A DNA stretch of 64,000 nt from Haliea sp964022665 (GCA_964022665.1 CAXIDF010000001.1:310001-374000), one strand, 5' to 3'; shown: positions 1-8,898, counted from the stretch's first letter. The notes: generated by a model from the letters alone, not told the origin. Numbers and translations are program-made.

Positions 1-2706
1 ACGGATCACCAGCTCCAGTGCCTCCTCGACCCGATCCACCGCAATGGCCATATGCCGTTGCCCCGCGCCGGCGACAATAACCGGTACCGTGGCACCCCAG
101 TTATCGCGGTCTGGCAGCGGCACACCCGAGCACAGCCCGGCCAGGTACGCGGGTTCGCAACGACGCCCCAACAGGGGCAGGTCGGTCTGCTCCTGCACTG
201 CCTGCAGAAATTCATCCACCGGTACATGCTCAACGCCAATCAGGCCATCGAAGGGAATGGCGTAAGCCGTGTCGGCAACCGTTACCAGCAGCGCACCGTT
301 GACGCTGATATTGGAGGGCATGCGAATGCGGAAGGTGGTGCCGCGGCCGAGGTTGGATTCGATCTCGATGTCGCCACCAATACGCTGCAACTCGCCCATC
401 ACGATATCCATGCCCACACCGCGGCCGGAGATCTCGCTGATCTTGTCCGCCGTGGAAAAGCCGCGGTGGAACACCAGGCGCTGGGCCTCGCGGTCGCTCA
501 GGCTGTCTACATCCACGTCCAGGCCCTTTTTGCGCGCCTGTTCACGCATGCGCTGCGGGTCGATGCCGCGGCCATCGTCGCTGAGGGACACCACATAGTC
601 CGTGCCCTGTTTGCGCACATCAATGCTGATGATACCGGTGTCCGACTTGCCGGCACTGATGCGCTCCGCGGGGGGCTCTATACCGTGATCCAGCGCGTTG
701 CGTACCATGTGTTCGAGAATGATCTGGCAGCAGGCGTGGCTGTCGCGGTCGAGCTTGCCCGCTTCGCTGATAACCCGGAAATTGACCGCCTTGCCCAGCT
801 CCGCACTGACCGTGCGCACGATGCGGCGCAAGCCGGGCATCAGTCGGGAAACCGGCACCACCCGCGCCGCGCGAATGGACGACCCCAAGGAGGCGACCAT
901 ACCGGCCTGCTGTTTCAGCAGTGCCTCCGCCGCCGACGTATGCCGCCCCGCCAGTCGCGCCAGTTCGTCGAGGTCGTCCACCGCTTCCCGCAGGATGCTC
1001 GCCGCCTCGTGGATGTCGGAGTACTGGTCCATTTCCAGGGCATCGAGTTCAGCACCCGGCCCGCTGCGGGTGGCCGTGGCACTGAGCAGCGCGCGATCGG
1101 AGATACGCCCGATGTGGGTGCGCAGCGAACCGAGCCGGCTCAACAGCTCGCCGGTGGCGCGCTTGCTCTGCAAGGTGCTCTGGGAGGCGCGCACACCGAG
1201 CTTCTGCACCTCATTGCCCAGGTTGAGCAGGTAATCGAGGGCATCGGGGCTGATACGGATAGTCTGCTGGGCGCCGAGGGCCTGGGCGCCGGCATCGGCG
1301 ATCTTGCGGTCCTCCCGGCGCTGACCGGGTGCCAGTGGCTGCAGCTGCGCCGCGCCGCTGCTCGCGGTGCCACCCTCACTGGCGGCTGGCGCGGGCGCGT
1401 CCTGCTGCAGGGGCAGCTCGCTGGCAACGTCGTTGCGGGTGTGCTGGATATGATCATAGCCACGCACGGTCGCGTCCAGCCAGGCGTTGATAATGCGGAA
1501 GTACTGCACCTCACCGCCGGACTCACAGGGCAGCCGGTCGAGCAGGGTTTCGAAATTGTGAATCAGCGTACCGTAGCGTTGCAGGCCCACGCCCTTGGCG
1601 ATGCCCTTGAGGGTATGCAGGACCCGGGATACCTGCTGCGGCGCATCGGCCCCGGTCGGCTCGCGCTCCCAGGCGCCCAGCCCATCCTCCAGTTTCTCCA
1701 GCTCGGTGCCGGCTTCTTCGATGAACGCATCGAGAAAATCCGGGAACAGTTCGCTGCCACCGCGTGTGCTGAAGTTGAAGGTGATATCGCGCGGCACGCA
1801 CCAGGACAACTCAGCCGACGCCGGATCGATGGGCTCGGGGACCGGCGCTGGTTCCGGGGCCGCTTCCGGTTCGTGCTCCGGCTCCGGCTCCAGTTCCGGT
1901 TCGGATTTGCGCTCCAAATGCGGCTCCAGCTCCCGTTCGGGTTCGTGCTCCAGCTCTGGTTGCAACTCCGGCTGCGGCGCGGTCTCTGGCTCGGCCGCGG
2001 CGGATGGCGGCGCTGTCGCAAACTCTGGGGAGCGCGTCGGTGTCGACGGTTCGGCAGCAAACGCCGTCGCAGCGTCCGCTTCCGTTTCCTGACCTGCGGG
2101 CGGCACAGATTCCTCCGCCGGCGGCACGGCCTTTACGTCCTGCTCGCCTGCAACGGCAGCGGACTGCGCCGAGGCCGGCGCGCCGGAGGCCTCCACCGCA
2201 GCCGACAAATCGGCCTCGTCGCGCTGTATCGTACTGGGCAGGACAGGGGGCGGCCCCAGGTGCAGGACGTCAGCCCCTGCGAGGTGCGCCAGTGCAGCGC
2301 TGTCCGCCAGGCGGTCGGCACCACGGGCGTGGCGCACGGCAATAAACTCTTGTCGCGGCGCCTCGGGGCGCCCGGCACCGCCGTCTCCGCCACGACCGCC
2401 GTAGATGCCACTGGAGTCACTGACCGAGGTCAATACGATTTCTTCTTCGATGAAGTCCGACAGATCATCCGCGACCGCGCCACCCATCATGTGACGCGCG
2501 CCCAGCTGGGCTTCCTGATCGCTGAGCGCGGCACCCGGGCGGTGCAGGCGCTCGCCGGCCACGGCAAACAGTTTTTCCTCGGGCTCATCCAGGCGCCGGC
2601 TCAGCAGCCAGCGCAGTGCGTGCTCCCCCCACTGCCCCAGCAACGGCTGTGCCCAGGGCTCCCGGAGCAGCTCCTCGACTGTGGGCTCGTTCTGCTTATC
2701 GTCCAT
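1..2706 (-). CDS. CheA/ChpA-type chemosensory histidine kinase, C-terminal part cut by window edge
   Basis: Open minus-strand frame of 902 codons that runs off the left edge. It is the kinase of a Chp/Che-like pathway, passing phosphate from its Hpt histidine to response regulators. Visible order: an N-terminal region, a long Glu/Pro-rich linker (about residues 245-300), an Hpt domain with motif HTLKG (His about 364), a dimerisation region, a HATPase domain with the N box NALDHG (about 667), DDGRGID and RGVGMD, then the start of a CheW-like domain. The ATG overlaps the stop of the upstream Hpt gene by 11 nt, so the two are translationally coupled. In Pseudomonas ChpA these parts form one very large protein; here they are two genes. 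A C-terminal receiver domain may lie outside the window. Confidence 0.9.
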   Translation of the reverse strand, partial: MDDKQNEPTVEELLREPWAQPLLGQWGEHALRWLLSRRLDEPEEKLFAVAGERLHRPGAALSDQEAQLGARHMMGGAVADDLSDFIEEEIVLTSVSDSSGIYGGRGGDGGAGRPEAPRQEFIAVRHARGADRLADSAALAHLAGADVLHLGPPPVLPSTIQRDEADLSAAVEASGAPASAQSAAVAGEQDVKAVPPAEESVPPAGQETEADAATAFAAEPSTPTRSPEFATAPPSAAAEPETAPQPELQPELEHEPERELEPHLERKSEPELEPEPEHEPEAAPEPAPVPEPIDPASAELSWCVPRDITFNFSTRGGSELFPDFLDAFIEEAGTELEKLEDGLGAWEREPTGADAPQQVSRVLHTLKGIAKGVGLQRYGTLIHNFETLLDRLPCESGGEVQYFRIINAWLDATVRGYDHIQHTRNDVASELPLQQDAPAPAASEGGTASSGAAQLQPLAPGQRREDRKIADAGAQALGAQQTIRISPDALDYLLNLGNEVQKLGVRASQSTLQSKRATGELLSRLGSLRTHIGRISDRALLSATATRSGPGAELDALEMDQYSDIHEAASILREAVDDLDELARLAGRHTSAAEALLKQQAGMVASLGSSIRAARVVPVSRLMPGLRRIVRTVSAELGKAVNFRVISEAGKLDRDSHACCQIILEHMVRNALDHGIEPPAERISAGKSDTGIISIDVRKQGTDYVVSLSDDGRGIDPQRMREQARKKGLDVDVDSLSDREAQRLVFHRGFSTADKISEISGRGVGMDIVMGELQRIGGDIEIESNLGRGTTFRIRMPSNISVNGALLVTVADTAYAIPFDGLIGVEHVPVDEFLQAVQEQTDLPLLGRRCEPAYLAGLCSGVPLPDRDNWGATVPVIVAGAGQRHMAIAVDRVEEALELVIR

Positions 2707-4831
2707 CGGCGCCCCCCCGGCCAAGGTTCATACAGCGATTGCGTAAATCGCGCACCCGCCCCGCATCAAAATCGCCGGCACCGCCGCAGGTGGCGACCAG
2801 TTCCGGCAGTGCCTCCAGCACTTCCTCGAGCAGGCCCGGCAGCGCGGGATCCATGGGATGCTGGCCTTCCAACACCCGATCGAGAAGATCCTGCACGTCC
2901 CGGCCCAGGTCACCGAGGGTAAACAGGCCGACGGCGTTACCGTTGCCCTTGAAGGTGTGGAAATGGCGACGGATTTCCCGCAGGCGATCGTCGCGTGCCG
3001 GCGCTGCCACCCAGGCCGGCAGCTCGCTCTGCAACCGCGCGATAATCTCCTGCGACTCTTCCAGAAACACGTCGCGGAAGGCTGCGGGGATGGTTTCAGT
3101 GCGTTCTTCAGGCGCGGGTTCGGCGGTCGGTTGTGACGGGGCGGCGTCTGCCGCTTCCGGCGCGGGCTGCAGACAGCCCGCCTCGCGCTCCGCGGCGTCG
3201 AGCGGGTTATCGTGCTGTTCGGGGGCCGCCGCCGGGTCCAGGCCGAGGCCTTCAAAATACAGCGACAGCCAGGCCAGTGCCTGCGCAAAATGCATGGCTG
3301 CCGGCTCATCAGTCGTGAAGGGTTCGCGCGCAGCAGCCAGCCAGCGACCCAGCAGGCCAGCTACAGCAGCCGGTCGCAGCATACCCTGCAGCGCCAGCGC
3401 CTGCTCCATGCTGTTGAGGTCGTCCGCCGACGCCTGTCGCAGCTCATCGTCATCGCCTTGCTGCAGCTGCTCCTGCAGCTGGTGAAGGCGGGCAGACGTG
3501 GCAAATATCAAAGGCGCCTGTACCGCGAACGAAGGCGCGATGCTCGATTGCTCGCCGTGCAGCAGCACGCGCCTGGACACCGCAAGGTGTGTGTCCACCA
3601 GGGTTCGCGCCAATGTCAACACAGCCTGCCGACAGCGCCCGGGGTGCTCGGCAAGGCGTCCGGCGCAAAGCTGCTCCAGGAGGTCGCCCGCACCGCGCAG
3701 ATCCTCGGCGAGCTGCTCCTCGCCCGCGGCGATCAAGCGCAGGCGGATGCCTCGCAGCTGCTCAACCGCCTCCTCGGGACGCGGCGCGCGACCCGTGGCA
3801 ACCGCCTCCATGTCGGCCTGCTCCAGCGTGTCAATCAACCCGGCAAGCCGCACGGCTGCCGCGTTGCAGGCTGCCAGCAGGGCGTCGCTGTGTATCAGGC
3901 CGCGCTGTGCATCGCGCAGTGTGTCTCCGGTCAGGCCAAACACCTTCCACACGTGCGCCACATAAAGCGGCTGTACCGGGCAGGCGGCCATGTAATACAG
4001 CGCCTGTTGTAGATACGCGGGGTAATCCATTGCCGGGTCCGCTGCGCTGCCGTGCTCCCGCGCGTATTTCACCATGAAGGCGCCGGCCTTGAAGATCTGC
4101 GCGATGCACTCGTCCGGCTCCGCCAACTCCGCGGCCAGCGCTTCACACAGCGCAATCAGCAACAGCCAGAACGGCTCCTGCACCGTGCCCATCATGAATC
4201 CATGCATTTTCTGCGCGATGCGCGCCAGCGTGCGCGCACTCTCTGCACCGGGTCGCGAACCCAGTACACCCTTGGCGCCCTGCAGGTAGGGGGCCAGCAT
4301 CACATCGGCGCCGCGCCGGATTGCCTCTTCGCTCGGCCGCTGCGCGTTGCTGGTGATACCGCAGTCGACAGGCAGCGGAAAATGGAAGAACAGGGCCGGG
4401 GGCCGCAGCACTTCCCCGGCCCAGCGACGCAGGTCATTGACGCAGGGCTCCAGGCCGCGCCCACTGTCCAGGCGCAGCTGCTCGACGTGGTCGAGATAGG
4501 CGGGCAACGTTTTGATCGCCCGCATCAGGCCCCCCATGACCAGGTTGCGTCTCTCTGCAACCACATCGCCACGCAACAGGCGCAGGAACCCGCGCTCCAT
4601 CTCCAGCGCGAGCATCTCCGCCTTGTGCAGCCGCAGAGCGCCCAGTGCCGCCGTTATATGGTGTACCGACCACAGGCAGTGCAGCAGCGCTTCGCGACGC
4701 TGGATATCGCGGCTATAGTCGATCAGCGCCGCCTCTGCCACATCCAGCGACGTCTGCAGTGGCTCGCGCAAGCGGCGCAGATCCACCCGGTCAATACCCT
4801 GGCGCGCGGTGTTTGCCTGCTGCTCAGACAT
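2696..4831 (-). CDS. Hpt-domain protein, equivalent of the N-terminal part of ChpA
   Basis: 711 residues. The first 500 or so are helical and resemble the N-terminal region of ChpA-type kinases, with little sharp motif content. A Glu/Pro/Ala-rich linker follows. Near the C terminus is an Hpt domain with FHTFKGNGNAVG, the phospho-accepting His at about residue 626. There is no HATPase domain, so it must be phosphorylated by another protein, most simply the CheA-type kinase encoded immediately downstream and overlapping by 11 nt. The start overlaps the end of the MCP gene by 8 nt, consistent with one operon. Family assignment is firm for the Hpt domain and inferred for the N-terminal part. Confidence 0.85.
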   Translation of the reverse strand: MSEQQANTARQGIDRVDLRRLREPLQTSLDVAEAALIDYSRDIQRREALLHCLWSVHHITAALGALRLHKAEMLALEMERGFLRLLRGDVVAERRNLVMGGLMRAIKTLPAYLDHVEQLRLDSGRGLEPCVNDLRRWAGEVLRPPALFFHFPLPVDCGITSNAQRPSEEAIRRGADVMLAPYLQGAKGVLGSRPGAESARTLARIAQKMHGFMMGTVQEPFWLLLIALCEALAAELAEPDECIAQIFKAGAFMVKYAREHGSAADPAMDYPAYLQQALYYMAACPVQPLYVAHVWKVFGLTGDTLRDAQRGLIHSDALLAACNAAAVRLAGLIDTLEQADMEAVATGRAPRPEEAVEQLRGIRLRLIAAGEEQLAEDLRGAGDLLEQLCAGRLAEHPGRCRQAVLTLARTLVDTHLAVSRRVLLHGEQSSIAPSFAVQAPLIFATSARLHQLQEQLQQGDDDELRQASADDLNSMEQALALQGMLRPAAVAGLLGRWLAAAREPFTTDEPAAMHFAQALAWLSLYFEGLGLDPAAAPEQHDNPLDAAEREAGCLQPAPEAADAAPSQPTAEPAPEERTETIPAAFRDVFLEESQEIIARLQSELPAWVAAPARDDRLREIRRHFHTFKGNGNAVGLFTLGDLGRDVQDLLDRVLEGQHPMDPALPGLLEEVLEALPELVATCGGAGDFDAGRVRDLRNRCMNLGRGGADGR

Positions 4832-5933
4832 TCAGGGCACTGCCCGCGCTGTCAATGCGCAACCGCGCCAGGTTGCGGCCGAGGGTAGAAAGTGTGTGTT
4901 GCAGTGTGGCAATCCCCTGCTGGGTGGCCTCGGCGCCTTCACGCAGGGCACGGTTCTGCTCCCGCACTTCACCCAGCAGTCCGTTCAGGCGACGCACGGT
5001 ATCGGCGGACTGTTGCGTGGTATTGCCGAGGGAGTCCACCTGATCGAGCAGGTACGCGGCGCCATGGTTGATATCTTCCAGCGACGCATCGATACGCTCC
5101 ACAAACTCGAGGATGGTGACGACCGCACCCACCGTGTGCTCCAGGCTGTTCAGGTTCTCCGCCGACAAGTTCTGCAGCATGCGCACTTCCGTGGTGATCT
5201 TGCGGCCCTCTTCTTCCGCTTCGCGCAACAGGTCGCCTATCGCCTCGGCAATACCGAGGAAAGGCCGCCCGTGCTCACCGGCGCGCTCGGCCTCAATGCG
5301 CGTATTGATGGCGACCACCGATATGCGCGTGTTCAGCGACTGGATGTATTCCGCCGCCGTGGTCACTGACTGGATCAGCTCACCCTGGCGCTTGGCGGAT
5401 TTGGAGGTTTCCTGCATGGATTCGCGCACATCCGAGGAGGCGCGCGCCATATCCGTGGCGAGTGTCTGCCCGCGGCTGACCAGCTGACGATGTCGCCCCA
5501 TGGCCTCCCGCGCCTGTTTACTGATGCTGGTCATGTCCTCGGCCGCCTGTACCTCACGCGACAGTGCGGATTTCACTTCCTCCAACTGACGCCCCATACC
5601 GGCGCTGGTTTCACTGTGCCCAAGGCTGTTCTTACCGAGCTTGTGCAGCTCCGCCGCAAGGCCCTCGAACGGCACCCGGAGTTCGGAGACCAGCTCGCGC
5701 TGCCGGGACAGCGCGGTATTCAGTTGCTCGGCAATCGCTGCGGTCGCCGGCGCGGCGCTTTCTGCGCGCGCAGTGAGGTCACCGTCCGCCAGCCGACGCA
5801 AGGCGACGAGCACACCCTCGTCAGCGCCCCCCGCTGCACCGGCACCACGGCGGGCTTGCCACAGCAGAAAACCGGTTATGCCCTGGGCAATCAACAGGAC
5901 TATGACAACAACGAGCAAAACGGTCTGACTCAT
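4824..5933 (-). CDS. short methyl-accepting chemotaxis protein without a periplasmic sensor domain
   Basis: 369 residues. One N-terminal membrane helix (about residues 3-24) is followed directly by a HAMP-like and coiled-coil signalling region. The hairpin tip is recognisable as VAINTRIEAERAGEHGR, matching the chemoreceptor tip that binds CheW and CheA. PilJ-type receptors have two membrane helices flanking a periplasmic domain; here there is no room for one, so input must be cytoplasmic, in the membrane, or from a partner protein. The start overlaps the CheW-like gene by 4 nt (ATGA). It is the receptor of this chemosensory operon. Confidence 0.88.
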   Translation of the reverse strand: MSQTVLLVVVIVLLIAQGITGFLLWQARRGAGAAGGADEGVLVALRRLADGDLTARAESAAPATAAIAEQLNTALSRQRELVSELRVPFEGLAAELHKLGKNSLGHSETSAGMGRQLEEVKSALSREVQAAEDMTSISKQAREAMGRHRQLVSRGQTLATDMARASSDVRESMQETSKSAKRQGELIQSVTTAAEYIQSLNTRISVVAINTRIEAERAGEHGRPFLGIAEAIGDLLREAEEEGRKITTEVRMLQNLSAENLNSLEHTVGAVVTILEFVERIDASLEDINHGAAYLLDQVDSLGNTTQQSADTVRRLNGLLGEVREQNRALREGAEATQQGIATLQHTLSTLGRNLARLRIDSAGSALNV

Positions 5934-6490
5934 GGTACAGCTTCCTCAACAGGGTCAGCGGGCAGGGCACTGGTATCGGCAAGCGCGCCACTGGCAAGCA
6001 ATCGGGCGCCATCCAGCAGGCCGAGAAACTCCTCGCCACGCTGGAACCCGCCGTCGCAGCATTCCGCCAACAGGCCCTCAAGCGGCATCGCGCTGCTGCG
6101 CTCTGCCAGGGGCAAAGTGATGTTGCCGCGCACGTGGCTCAGGGTGACACCGAAAAGCAGGCCGGGCTGGCGAAAGACCAGGCAATACTCACGGCGCCTG
6201 CCCGGTGACAGGCGCTCGGCGAACAGGGTATCACCACAGAATACCGGCAGCAGCTCACCCTGGTGGGCCGCGACGCCAAGCACCCAGTTGCGGGTGCCCG
6301 GAATACGGGTCAACGGCGGCAGGGCAATCACGGTATCCACATCGCCGTGCGCAATCACCAGCGGCACGCCGGCGACACCGATTGCCGCGCCGGACCAGGT
6401 CGGTTCTTCCGCCGCCACGGGGCGCAGCACCGGTGCCCGCTGGGCATAGCGCTGATGCAAGGCCTGCAGGGCAGTGAAGGCCCCGTCCAT
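5930..6490 (-). CDS. CheW-like adaptor (PilI-type)
   Basis: 186 residues with a CheW fold, including the usual RNWVLGVAAHQGELLPVF core strand region. It should couple the receptor downstream to the kinase. I chose the ATG at 6490 (protein begins MDGAF) because it sits just after the stop of the response regulator gene with GAGG a suitable distance upstream. An alternative ATG 33 nt further upstream would overlap the regulator gene. It ends in a 4-nt overlap with the MCP gene. Operon position matches PilI between PilG/H and PilJ in pseudomonads. Confidence 0.85.
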   Translation of the reverse strand: MDGAFTALQALHQRYAQRAPVLRPVAAEEPTWSGAAIGVAGVPLVIAHGDVDTVIALPPLTRIPGTRNWVLGVAAHQGELLPVFCGDTLFAERLSPGRRREYCLVFRQPGLLFGVTLSHVRGNITLPLAERSSAMPLEGLLAECCDGGFQRGEEFLGLLDGARLLASGALADTSALPADPVEEAVP

Positions 6491-6491
6491 C

Positions 6492-6902
6492 TCAGGCCGC
6501 CTCGTGCGCCCGGGTGTGTTCATGAATCAATTGGCGCAGCACCGGGTCAGGCGGAATCTTGCTCACGTGTGCGTTGGCCCCGCGCGCCTGGCCTCGGGCA
6601 ATATCGAAAATGCCGTCAGAGGAGGAGAGCAGTACCACCGGCAAATCGCGGGTGTCCTCTGCGTGACGGATCAGGCTGCAGGTCTGGTAGCCGTCCAGCT
6701 CCGGCATGGTGATATCCAGAAACACGATATCTGGCTTGAAGCGTCGCAGCAGGGCGAGCCCCTGATAGCCGTCCTCGGCGGTTTCCACCTCGCAGCCCAT
6801 CTGCTTGAGCGTATGTGACATCATCATGCGAATGGTCTTGGCATCGTCGATGATGGCCACACGGATGCCACTGACATCCTGCGTCTCATTGTGATCAGGC
6901 AT
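6492..6902 (-). CDS. single-domain response regulator, PilG-like
   Basis: 136 residues forming one receiver domain and no output domain. The acidic pair is in VAIIDDAKTIR, the phospho-accepting Asp is in FLDITMPELDGYQTC, and the switch and Lys positions follow in LLSSSDGIFDIA and HVSKI. The DGYQTC and SS-DG-FD-A-G spacing is particularly like PilG of type IV pilus chemosensory systems. It is the first gene of the operon. The promoter region upstream holds a 15-bp palindrome. The likely role is to relay kinase output to pilus motors or a cyclase; the target is not visible here. Confidence 0.9.
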   Translation of the reverse strand: MPDHNETQDVSGIRVAIIDDAKTIRMMMSHTLKQMGCEVETAEDGYQGLALLRRFKPDIVFLDITMPELDGYQTCSLIRHAEDTRDLPVVLLSSSDGIFDIARGQARGANAHVSKIPPDPVLRQLIHEHTRAHEAA

Positions 6903-6919
6903 AACTTCTCTCGCTTGTT

Positions 6920-6934
6920 ACTGTGCGTCACAGT
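6920..6934. promoter_or_regulatory. palindrome ACTGTG-N3-CACAGT upstream of the chemosensory operon
   Basis: Perfect inverted repeat with 6-bp arms and a 3-bp spacer, 18 bp before the response regulator ATG. A TAAAAT-like -10 lies close by on the minus strand. It may bind a dimeric regulator. The spacing is too short for a standard CRP/Vfr site (TGTGA-N6-TCACA), so the protein cannot be named. Confidence 0.35.
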
Positions 6935-6971
6935 ATTTTAGTAGTGCCTCCGCGACTGCAAGCACTAATTT

Positions 6972-6991
6972 GCCTTTTTTCGGTAAAAGGC
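6972..6991. terminator. possible hairpin between the two minus-strand operons
   Basis: GCCTTTT and AAAAGGC can pair around a 6-nt loop, just past the stop of the unknown gene that ends at 7008. Read on the minus strand the stem is not followed by a clear T run, so it is at best a weak terminator. Confidence 0.3.
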
Positions 6992-7007
6992 GCAGCTCGC
7001 GGACGTT

Positions 7008-7643
7008 TCAGGAGGTTTCCGGGAAAAGCACGCTGCGAAACGGCTCCATGTGGCCGGCCTGGAAGTCTTCCCACTCGTAGATATTGAATTGCTGCATGAG
7101 CTTGAGGCAGCGCTGGAAGACCAGGTCGGCGTCGTAGCTGGAGGGGGGAATGGCGTACTGCTCTGTCAGCAGGGCAAAGATGCGCGAGGCGATGTCACGG
7201 CGCCCGCGGTCCTCGCGGTACAGCAGGTGTTCGACGGGTGAGCCCACAATAGGCGAACCGTAGACGAGAAACGCCTCCCAGCGCAACGCGTCGTGTTCCG
7301 GACCCAGCTGTGCGACCAGCAGCTTGACCAGCCGGCGCAGTTCCGCGCGATCCGGCAACTGATCCTGCTGCAGCCAGCGGCGCACTTCGAGCTCTTTCCA
7401 CGCGGGATTGATCGCGAGCACACCGAGCACACGGCCTTCGATGCGCGCGGGCACCACCGCCGCCAGATCCAGCAACAAATTGAGTCGTGCGGAAAAACCC
7501 AGGGGAGGGGCAGGCGGCTCCTCACCCAGTGTAGCGAACGCGCTCGCGAGTGCCGCCGGCGTCGGGCGCTCGCTGCCCGGTGTGGACTCCGGCGCGTTGC
7601 TGCCGGTGGTGGGCGCACTGTGGACACGCGGCTTTCTAGCCAT
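7008..7643 (-). CDS. protein of unknown function, last gene of the nrdJ operon
   Basis: 211 residues, not recognised. A disordered Pro/Ser/Thr-rich N terminus of about 45 residues precedes a compact helical domain containing RRDIASRIFALLTEQ and a conserved-looking C-terminal block ending VLFPETS. There is no signal peptide or membrane helix. The ATG at 7643 overlaps the stop of the degenerate NtrC-like regulator by 8 nt, so the two are translationally coupled and probably work together. Longer in-frame starts upstream would overlap the regulator deeply and encode an Arg-rich tail, so I rejected them. Confidence 0.7.
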   Translation of the reverse strand: MARKPRVHSAPTTGSNAPESTPGSERPTPAALASAFATLGEEPPAPPLGFSARLNLLLDLAAVVPARIEGRVLGVLAINPAWKELEVRRWLQQDQLPDRAELRRLVKLLVAQLGPEHDALRWEAFLVYGSPIVGSPVEHLLYREDRGRRDIASRIFALLTEQYAIPPSSYDADLVFQRCLKLMQQFNIYEWEDFQAGHMEPFRSVLFPETS

Positions 7644-8892
7644 GGGCCACCGCCTGCGCAGCGTGACCTTGCGCCTGCAGGCGCCGACTGTAAGTCGGGC
7701 GGGAGACCCCGAGCAGGTCGGCGCGCTGCGCCATGGTCGCCTGCTCACGGCAGTCTTCGAGCAGCGTCAGCAACAGCGCCTCGGCTTCGTCGAGCGGACT
7801 GTTCCCGCCCTGGCCCAGGCCGCGCACCCAGTCCGTTACCAAGCGGGCTGGCTCCATCCATGCCGCACAGCCGCTGCGCTGCGCCTGGCGGCCTTCGATA
7901 CCCGAGCGCCAGCGCGACAACTTGCGCCGCGGCACCTGCAGGAAACTGGCCGCGAGCCCGCTGTCGCCGGCGTAACGACCCAGCGCGGCAAGCACCACCT
8001 CGTCTTGCAGCCAGCTGCCCAGGGGCAGAGCCTGCTCACTGTGCACACACTGCTGCAGCAAATCAGCCAGGGCCTGCCTCAGCTCTTCCAGCGCACTCGG
8101 CGTGTAACCCTCCGTCTCGCGGTCGCGCGGGCGCAGGGGTGAAGCCACGCCGGCACTGCGCGATTGGTCACCCAGCGCCAGCTTCAGTTCCACCGGGGTC
8201 AGCCACGCACCGCCGGGGCGACGCTCCAGCGCGTGCACCACCCGCTGGCGAATCTCGCTGATATTGCCGTGCCAGGGGTGTTCACGCAGTGCCTGTTCCG
8301 CTTCCGGCGTAAAGCCCTTGACCACTACATTGCGCAGGGCGCACTCCTGAGCGAGGATCTTGTGTGCCCAGCGCAGAATTGCCTGCTGGCGGTGGCGCAT
8401 GGGCGGCACCCGGATCGGGTAGGCCGCGAATACACTCGCCAGCCGCGGTTGCAAATCGCCGCTGGCGAGCAGGTTGCTGAGGCTATCCGGGAACAGCGCC
8501 ACGAAACGCATGGCGGGTAGGTAGGTGGGCGGCTCACTGTCCAGAACCTGACGCGTGGCAATCTGGCGGGCAAGGCGCAACTGGGCGTCGGCGCTCATTA
8601 ACTGGGGCGATTTGAAAACCAGGGTTTTTCCCGCGCCGCCCTGCAGGGCGTGGCGTATGCGCCGATTGGCATCGTCACGGTTGCGGAATTCGCGGCAATC
8701 GATGGCGACCAGCGTGTCCGGGCTCAACCCCGCGCGCGCATGGAAAATGCGCGCGATATACATTTTACCGGTGCCGCGCGCTCCCACGATCGCCACCGGC
8801 GTGTCAGTACGTGCGAGAAAAGCCGCCTGGTCGACCGCGCCCTCCATGTTGTCGAGAACATAGCCATCCAGGTTGTCGCTCCGCCCCGGCAA
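7636..8892 (-). CDS. degenerate NtrC-like AAA regulator with Fis-type HTH
   Basis: 418 residues. The fold follows the sigma54-activator AAA domain: Walker A at GARGTGKMYIAR (about residues 37-48), the VAIDCREF strand, and the PIRVPPMRHR and HPWHGNISEIRQRV blocks typical of NtrC proteins. The GAFTGA loop that contacts sigma54 is missing, and the Walker B stretch reads LVFKSPQL in place of the usual LFLDEIG-type sequence. A Fis-like HTH ends the protein (MAQRADLLGVSRPTYSRRL), and a second HTH-like segment lies around LQVPRRKLSRWRSG. It begins 7 nt after the nrdJb stop. The sequence argues against a working sigma54 activator; it may be a DNA-binding scaffold or repressor. Confidence 0.8.
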   Translation of the reverse strand: MPGRSDNLDGYVLDNMEGAVDQAAFLARTDTPVAIVGARGTGKMYIARIFHARAGLSPDTLVAIDCREFRNRDDANRRIRHALQGGAGKTLVFKSPQLMSADAQLRLARQIATRQVLDSEPPTYLPAMRFVALFPDSLSNLLASGDLQPRLASVFAAYPIRVPPMRHRQQAILRWAHKILAQECALRNVVVKGFTPEAEQALREHPWHGNISEIRQRVVHALERRPGGAWLTPVELKLALGDQSRSAGVASPLRPRDRETEGYTPSALEELRQALADLLQQCVHSEQALPLGSWLQDEVVLAALGRYAGDSGLAASFLQVPRRKLSRWRSGIEGRQAQRSGCAAWMEPARLVTDWVRGLGQGGNSPLDEAEALLLTLLEDCREQATMAQRADLLGVSRPTYSRRLQAQGHAAQAVAHG

Positions 8893-8898
8893 GCGCGG

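Noticed and set aside
52..2922. Plus-strand open frame of about 950 codons
   Set aside because: It is antisense to the CheA-type kinase, whose minus-strand frame carries all Hpt and HATPase motifs; the plus frame is Arg/Gly/Ala-rich with no family motif.
6920..6934. CRP/Vfr site
   Set aside because: Arms match TGTG/CACA but the 3-bp spacer is too short for CRP-family binding.
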